Source of the DNA: Clostridiales bacterium
GTDB lineage: Bacteria; Acidobacteriota; Aminicenantia; Aminicenantales; UBA8522
DNA: 55,846 nucleotides
Assembly (NCBI GenBank): GCA_029907205.1
Contig: JARYMI010000021.1
Span: forward strand, 1-55,846
Direction: 5' to 3'
Positions 52,331 through 55,846 of the stretch are shown here, piece by piece. Each line of letters opens with the position of its first letter. Positions within the stretch are counted from its first letter, which is position 1. The position numbers and the translations under genes are program-made. The notes beneath the pieces are model-generated. The model was given only the letters and a program-made list of their open reading frames with translations, had not been told where the DNA came from and did not search any database.

Positions 52331-53449
52331 ATGCCTGGCCGGAGCAAGAGCAGAACAAAAGGAGCGATGGGAAGCCCGCCGGGGCCAGAAACCGTCATCG
52401 ACAGAAAACGGTATCTTTATTTCGGAGGGACGGGTTACTTCGGGCTCCATAGCCATCCTGCGGTTGTTCAATCTGGCATCAGAGCTTTTCAGAAGTACGG
52501 CACCCACAGCGCGACGTCCCGGTCTGGTTTCGGGAACAACCCTGTGCTTCTTGACCTGGAGCGTAAGCTGCGGGAGTTTTTCGGCCAAGAGGAAGCCGTG
52601 ACTTTCGCCTCTGGCTACCTGAGCTGCCTGGTTTTGGCTCAAGCTTTAGCTGGCCGGTATGAGGTCGTCTTCGTGGATGAGGCGGCGCATTTCTGCATCC
52701 GCGACGCTGCCGCCGCGACGGCCAAGCCTGTTTTCGCCTTCAAGCATCGCGACCCGGAAGACCTGCTAAGGATGATAAGAAAAAAGCTAAAGCCAGGCGA
52801 GCGGCCACTCCTCCTCAGTGACGGAATCTTCCCCACCTTCGGAAGGATAGCTCCCCTTCCTGATTATGTTCGCGTCTTGGAACTCTACGACGGGCTCATC
52901 GGCTTAGATGATGCGCATGGTGTTGGTGTGCTCGGCGCCAACGGACGCGGCACGTATGAATATCATGGGTTGAGGTCAGCAAATTGTTATTTCGCAGGAA
53001 CCCTCAGCAAAGCCTTCGGCGGACACGGCGGTTTTATCGTCGGTCAAAGAGAATTGATCAGAAGTGCCAAGTTCAAGACCGGGACTTTTATCGGCTCGAC
53101 ACCCATCCCCACGCCGCTTGCTGCCGCCACGGCCAAAGGTGTCGAAGTCCTCCGGCAGCATCCAGAGATGAGGACCAAGCTTCGCCAGAACGTGGCCCTG
53201 GCCAAGGCAGGGCTAAAAGCCCTGGGAATACCAATAGAAGACACACCTGTTCCTATTATTGCCTGGAGCATTGGCTCAGAAAAAAGGATGGTCAGGGTTC
53301 AGCATGAGCTGATGAAACGCGGAATTGCTATCGCTTATTTAAAATATGCTGGAGCTCCGACCGCAGGCGTGCTGAGAGTGACCATTTTTTCCACCCACAC
53401 GGCCGCCCAAATCCATCGGCTCGTCGAAGAGCTCGCTAAGATCCTCTAA
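52331..53449 (+). CDS. Alpha-oxoamine synthase (8-amino-7-oxononanoate synthase/Kbl-like)
   Basis: A 372-residue PLP enzyme that condenses an amino acid with an acyl-CoA, with loss of CO2. The conserved segments are YGTHSATSRSGFGNN, DDAHGVGVLGANGRGTYE (Asp194 in the cofactor pocket) and AGTLSKAFGGHGGFIVG with Lys227 forming the PLP aldimine. It could be BioF (biotin), Kbl (threonine breakdown) or a serine palmitoyltransferase-like enzyme; no biotin or tdh gene is adjacent. A related possibility is sphingolipid synthesis. The start at 52331 lacks a clear SD. It is 24 bases after the epimerase. Confidence 0.85.
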   Translation: MPGRSKSRTKGAMGSPPGPETVIDRKRYLYFGGTGYFGLHSHPAVVQSGIRAFQKYGTHSATSRSGFGNNPVLLDLERKLREFFGQEEAVTFASGYLSCLVLAQALAGRYEVVFVDEAAHFCIRDAAAATAKPVFAFKHRDPEDLLRMIRKKLKPGERPLLLSDGIFPTFGRIAPLPDYVRVLELYDGLIGLDDAHGVGVLGANGRGTYEYHGLRSANCYFAGTLSKAFGGHGGFIVGQRELIRSAKFKTGTFIGSTPIPTPLAAATAKGVEVLRQHPEMRTKLRQNVALAKAGLKALGIPIEDTPVPIIAWSIGSEKRMVRVQHELMKRGIAIAYLKYAGAPTAGVLRVTIFSTHTAAQIHRLVEELAKIL

Positions 53450-53468
53450 CCGCCTCGGCAGAACAAGG

Positions 53469-53831
53469 CTAAATTTCTTCGTCAACGGAGCTGCCGGGCT
53501 CGTCCTCCCCTTTCTCGGATTCCTCCATGGCCTCATCAATCGACTGGTCGAAATCTTCCCCGATATCCTCCCCCATTTCTTTGCCCATTTTTTTCATCCA
53601 GCGGGCCAGACTCCTGGGGTCTTTCTCGTCCAGGCCGGCGAGCTTCGAAGGATCGGCAAGGCTTTCGAGCCTGCTTTCCTCGGACCGTGAAACGGCCACG
53701 CGGGAGACAAGTTTGTCCATGTTCCCGCTGCCACACTTCTTGCATTTCGGGTCAAACGAGGACGTCACAGAGAGAGTCAGGAACGTCGATTTTCTCCCGC
53801 AGTCCCGGCAACGGAATTCGTAGATAGGCAT
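53469..53831 (-). CDS. FmdB-family zinc ribbon protein
   Basis: A 120-residue protein whose N-terminus MPIYEFRCRDCGRKSTFLTL, followed by a CKKCGS pair, forms an FmdB-type zinc ribbon (C8, C11, C31, C34). The C-terminal 70 residues are acidic and lysine/glutamate-rich, with EDIGEDFDQSIDEAMEESE. The start is ATG 53831 with TAGGAGGAG about six bases upstream; a longer in-frame reading in the overlapping gene is not real. FmdB-type proteins are called putative regulators but the function is not known. Last of three genes in a tight minus-strand operon. Confidence 0.85.
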   Translation of the reverse strand: MPIYEFRCRDCGRKSTFLTLSVTSSFDPKCKKCGSGNMDKLVSRVAVSRSEESRLESLADPSKLAGLDEKDPRSLARWMKKMGKEMGEDIGEDFDQSIDEAMEESEKGEDEPGSSVDEEI

Positions 53832-53844
53832 TCCGCTCCTCCTA

Positions 53845-54738
53845 CTATATGAGAATGTCCTCCTGCCAACCCAGCTTGATGAGGTCAATTCTGTTGGGGT
53901 CGCTAACGCCGAGATGATGCCTGGTGTCTGCCAGGACAATGTGATGAGCCGACGGCTGCAGGGGTCTCTCCTCGCGAAAGTGCTGGCGCCGCTTAGCCTG
54001 AAGGATGCGCATCCCCGTGGCATCCACAGCCACCGGATCCTGGCTGAGGAGAATCCCGCTGTAAGGCCAGACATACTGCTCGCTGTAATGGTGAGGCCCG
54101 ATCCCGTGAAAGAGCGGAGTCAGCAGGAGCAGGATGTTCAGCTTGACTTTATCTTTAATCAGAGGCAGGCTCCAGATCTTAGCCAGGTCGGCGCAGGAAT
54201 CCCCGTGGTAAGCGGCCGGGTTGGGGACGAACATGATGACGTTCTTGATGCAACCACCCATTCCCGACCAGTGATGGGTCCGCGCTGGCCGGGCGTTAAT
54301 GAGGACGGTAGCGTTCTTAAAAATGGGATTCCTCAGAACTCCCCTGTCATCGATGCCAATTTTCTCTTCCGGGACGCCAACATCCAGGATGCGACGCTTG
54401 AGGGCTTTCTCGACAGCCTCACCTGTAGGAATGTAGTGCCAGACGTTTGACTTGATGCCGACAGTATCCGTGGGTTGAACAATCCTCCGCCATGCGTCAA
54501 CCGGGCTCTTGACATCAAAGAGAGCCATGACCGCATCATCAAGCATTTTCTGGATAACGTGCGGGGTGTGCCTTCCTGCCGAATCAAGCGCTTCTTTATC
54601 TCGAACAAGGACGACGCGGGCCTTCGAGGAAGAGACCGGCCGGGCCTCTCCCTTCAAACTGGTTGTCATGGCGCCGACAAAAGGCGTAACCGCCGCGACC
54701 CTCAGGAAATCCCGGCGCGTGATGAGCTTTTCAGCCAT
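53845..54738 (-). CDS. Exported DUF362 protein with Tat signal
   Basis: A 297-residue protein starting with a twin-arginine signal (LITRRDFLRVAAVTPFVG). The DUF362 core follows (about 35-290), with VVLVRDKEALDS, VGIKSNVWHY, VLINARPARTHHWSGMGGCI-like segment and QDPVAVDATGMRILQAKRRQ. Tat export suggests a folded protein with a cofactor. DUF362 proteins sometimes carry ferredoxin domains, but none is present and only a single cysteine pair is visible. It sits 15 bases after the DUF6599-like gene and 13 bases before the FmdB gene. Function unknown. Confidence 0.85.
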   Translation of the reverse strand: MAEKLITRRDFLRVAAVTPFVGAMTTSLKGEARPVSSSKARVVLVRDKEALDSAGRHTPHVIQKMLDDAVMALFDVKSPVDAWRRIVQPTDTVGIKSNVWHYIPTGEAVEKALKRRILDVGVPEEKIGIDDRGVLRNPIFKNATVLINARPARTHHWSGMGGCIKNVIMFVPNPAAYHGDSCADLAKIWSLPLIKDKVKLNILLLLTPLFHGIGPHHYSEQYVWPYSGILLSQDPVAVDATGMRILQAKRRQHFREERPLQPSAHHIVLADTRHHLGVSDPNRIDLIKLGWQEDILI

Positions 54739-54753
54739 GGCAATTCCTCCTCA

Positions 54754-55671
54754 TTAGAGTTCGTCAATTTTCTGTTCCACCTCTTTCAGGATGCGAGACG
54801 CCTGGTCCTCAGAGGCAGCGTGGAAAACAAGGATAATATAGCTTTTTTTGGGTTTGATGGCCGTCCAGGTTTCGTCCTCTGTCCTGACGAACCCCGGCTT
54901 GATGGCGTCTGGCATGTAGGACCGGATGAAGCTCTTTTGAGCCTGTGCTGTTTTTTCGGCTGAAGGATAGCGAACAATCAAGAGATGAGCGCGGCCTTCT
55001 TCCTGGCCAGACGGCACCAGGACCGCTTCTGTATCCTGGTCGAGATGAAGAATGTTCTCAGAAGCCACAAAAAAATGATAGTTCAGGATAAGGTGGTTGT
55101 GGAAATACCGCGCTCCATTCTGAGGGAACGCCGAAGGGATAAGGTCGAGGATGTCCGGCTTTTTTCCTTCTTCCACGATGGCTGAGGCGATCTTCCGGCC
55201 GAGGCGGAACACGGCGTCCCTCGTTTCCTCCGTTTCTCGCTCAGCATATACGGAGACAAAATAGCGGCCTTTCCAGAAGGAAAGCAAACCGCCCATGTAC
55301 GTTGCCGCCTGGCCGATGTCCAGCCTCTCCCCGTCAAGGTCGTGGGTGAAGACGCCAAAAGCGTCCGCTGCGCATCCCATGTCGAAGAAATCGACAACAA
55401 CATCTGCCTTCCCTTCCCTTTCAAACCGGCGCACGAAGAGCGTCCGGAAATTGTACGCCCGGTAAACTTCACCAGCGCCGTCGATGTAGTCAAAGATGGT
55501 TTCGGGGTCGTATGTTTCGTCGCGGCCGGAAGCCCGCCAGCCCTCAACTTCCTCGGGCAAAAATCGCCCCAGCTCGCCTGATTTATCCTGGGTTTTCAAC
55601 ATCGAAAAATCTGCGCCCTTCCCAAAGGTGAGGAAGCTGATAAGGAGCAAGCCAATACATCTCTCGTGCAT
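54754..55671 (-). CDS. DUF6599-like exported protein
   Basis: A 305-residue protein with a short signal peptide (IGLLLISFLTFGKGA). The mature part contains SGELGRFLPEEVEGWRASGR, DPETIFDYIDGAGEVYRAYN and a C-terminal SEKAQ-type helix. The D-Y-I-D-G-A-G and Y-N-F-R-T-L segments match the DUF6599 pattern I know from Acidobacteriota/Aminicenantes, but I recall that without a search. It is the first gene of the operon with DUF362 and FmdB proteins. There is no SD, and a TAAAAT box lies eight bases before the ATG, so the message may be leaderless. Function unknown. Confidence 0.7.
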   Translation of the reverse strand: MHERCIGLLLISFLTFGKGADFSMLKTQDKSGELGRFLPEEVEGWRASGRDETYDPETIFDYIDGAGEVYRAYNFRTLFVRRFEREGKADVVVDFFDMGCAADAFGVFTHDLDGERLDIGQAATYMGGLLSFWKGRYFVSVYAERETEETRDAVFRLGRKIASAIVEEGKKPDILDLIPSAFPQNGARYFHNHLILNYHFFVASENILHLDQDTEAVLVPSGQEEGRAHLLIVRYPSAEKTAQAQKSFIRSYMPDAIKPGFVRTEDETWTAIKPKKSYIILVFHAASEDQASRILKEVEQKIDEL

Positions 55672-55679
55672 TCTTTTTT

Positions 55680-55708
55680 ATTTTATCAAAACTCCCGGAA
55701 TCCGTCGA
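55680..55708 (-). promoter_or_regulatory. Promoter of the DUF6599/DUF362/FmdB operon, leaderless geometry
   Basis: On the minus strand TCGACG (55708-55703), a 17-nt spacer and TAAAAT (55685-55680), then eight bases to the ATG. Confidence 0.5.
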
Positions 55709-55761
55709 CTCCATTCCCCGCCCCCTGATTTGCCGATAGAAAATGATATTGAAACGAAAAG

Positions 55762-55829
55762 CCTCCTGGTATAAGGTTATTTTTGATAAAAAATTAAATC
55801 ACCCGTTGGGTGAGACCTTAACCAGGAGG
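55762..55829 (+). promoter_or_regulatory. Long inverted repeat that pairs with the ribosome binding site of the next gene
   Basis: CCTCCTGGT (55762-55770), a bulged A, and TAAGGT (55772-55777) pair with ACCTTA (55815-55820) and ACCAGGAGG (55821-55829) over 15 bp. The 3' arm contains the AGGAGG SD of the start codon at 55832. The loop holds a small hairpin, CACCC-GTT-GGGTG (55800-55812). In RNA this would hide the SD. Alternatively the two arms are a DNA operator or terminal repeat. A clear promoter upstream of 55762 is not visible (TTGAAA at 55749-55754 with TATAAG at 55770 is a weak option that would start inside the stem). Confidence 0.6.
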
Positions 55830-55831
55830 GT

Positions 55832-55846
55832 ATGTTTATGATACAG
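55832..55846 (+). CDS. Start of a gene cut off by the window edge
   Basis: An ATG at 55832 (or 55838) follows AGGAGG by two to nine bases; only the first five codons lie inside the window (MFMIQ). The SD and the elaborate leader before it make this a likely real gene, but its product cannot be told. Confidence 0.45.

Noticed and set aside
53832..54074. Longer FmdB-type protein beginning inside the DUF362 gene
   Set aside because: The extension overlaps the DUF362 coding region in another frame; the family always starts M-P-I-Y-E-F, which has its own SD here.
1..55846. CRISPR array, prophage, intact IS or integron
   Set aside because: No regularly spaced direct repeats, phage structural genes, integrase with attachment sites or complete inverted repeats were seen.

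Overview
The window is about 56 kb of a moderately GC-rich, densely packed bacterial chromosome with short gaps and frequent 4-32 bp gene overlaps. The gene content suggests a Gram-negative, largely heterotrophic bacterium. Evidence for this is an outer-membrane patatin/Omp85-type protein, a TPR protein with a likely beta-barrel, lgt/lspA lipoprotein processing, an M14 peptidase, and two ~1,060-residue Asp-box (VPS10/sortilin-like) propeller proteins. Together with a DUF6599-like/DUF362 pair, this resembles Candidatus Aminicenantes or nearby Acidobacteriota. That assignment is inference; no 16S rRNA or ribosomal protein gene is present.

Layout. 1-6.1 kb (+): MFS transporter, a frameshifted six-hairpin glycosidase, a GNAT acetyltransferase and a patatin/POTRA/barrel protein, then a large imperfect palindrome between convergent genes. 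6.1-13.5 kb (-): an EF-G-like GTPase and the overlapping operon ileS-lspA-lgt-rluD. 13.5-20 kb: a small secreted protein, nadC-nadB (-), cobO/zincin/dapA-family (+), a 270-nt large-type SRP RNA (-) and a TPR/barrel protein (-). 20-26 kb: a YugP-type membrane protease, an M14 peptidase, a cysteine-rich mini-protein, tRNA-Thr(CGT), and a heavily deleted RND metal-efflux operon relic. 26-30 kb (+): a PPC-domain protein, then a signalling cluster of one soluble histidine kinase with a degenerate GGDEF-like tail and two tandem-receiver proteins without output domains. 30-39 kb (-): an ACT protein with a dihydroorotate-dehydrogenase-like enzyme, and an apparent operon of two paralogous Asp-box proteins flanking a GlcD-type FAD oxidase. 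39-41 kb: a transposase relic abutting the C-terminal stump of a bacterial alpha-2-macroglobulin, a DUF454 protein and a secreted nuclease. 41-50 kb: transketolase, a ferritin-like protein, an ABC-2 exporter, a CDF metal transporter, a chimeric membrane/Rossmann/methyltransferase protein, dGTPase and 3-hydroxyacyl-CoA dehydrogenase. 50-55.8 kb: a yggS/dipeptide epimerase/alpha-oxoamine synthase operon (+), a DUF6599/DUF362/FmdB operon (-), and the start of a further gene preceded by a stem that pairs with its ribosome binding site.

Promoters close to TTGACA-N17-TATAAT can be read ahead of most transcription units, so a housekeeping sigma factor evidently serves most of them. At several (nadC, cobO, the ABC ATPase, the DUF6599 gene) the -10 box lies only 7-11 nt before the start codon and no Shine-Dalgarno is visible, suggesting leaderless or nearly leaderless mRNAs.

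The most unusual items are the methyltransferase chimera, the palindromic element at 5968-6083, the stem sequestering the SD at the right edge, the output-less receiver cluster, and the Asp-box/FAD oxidase operon. I see no CRISPR array, prophage, intact IS or complete defence system.
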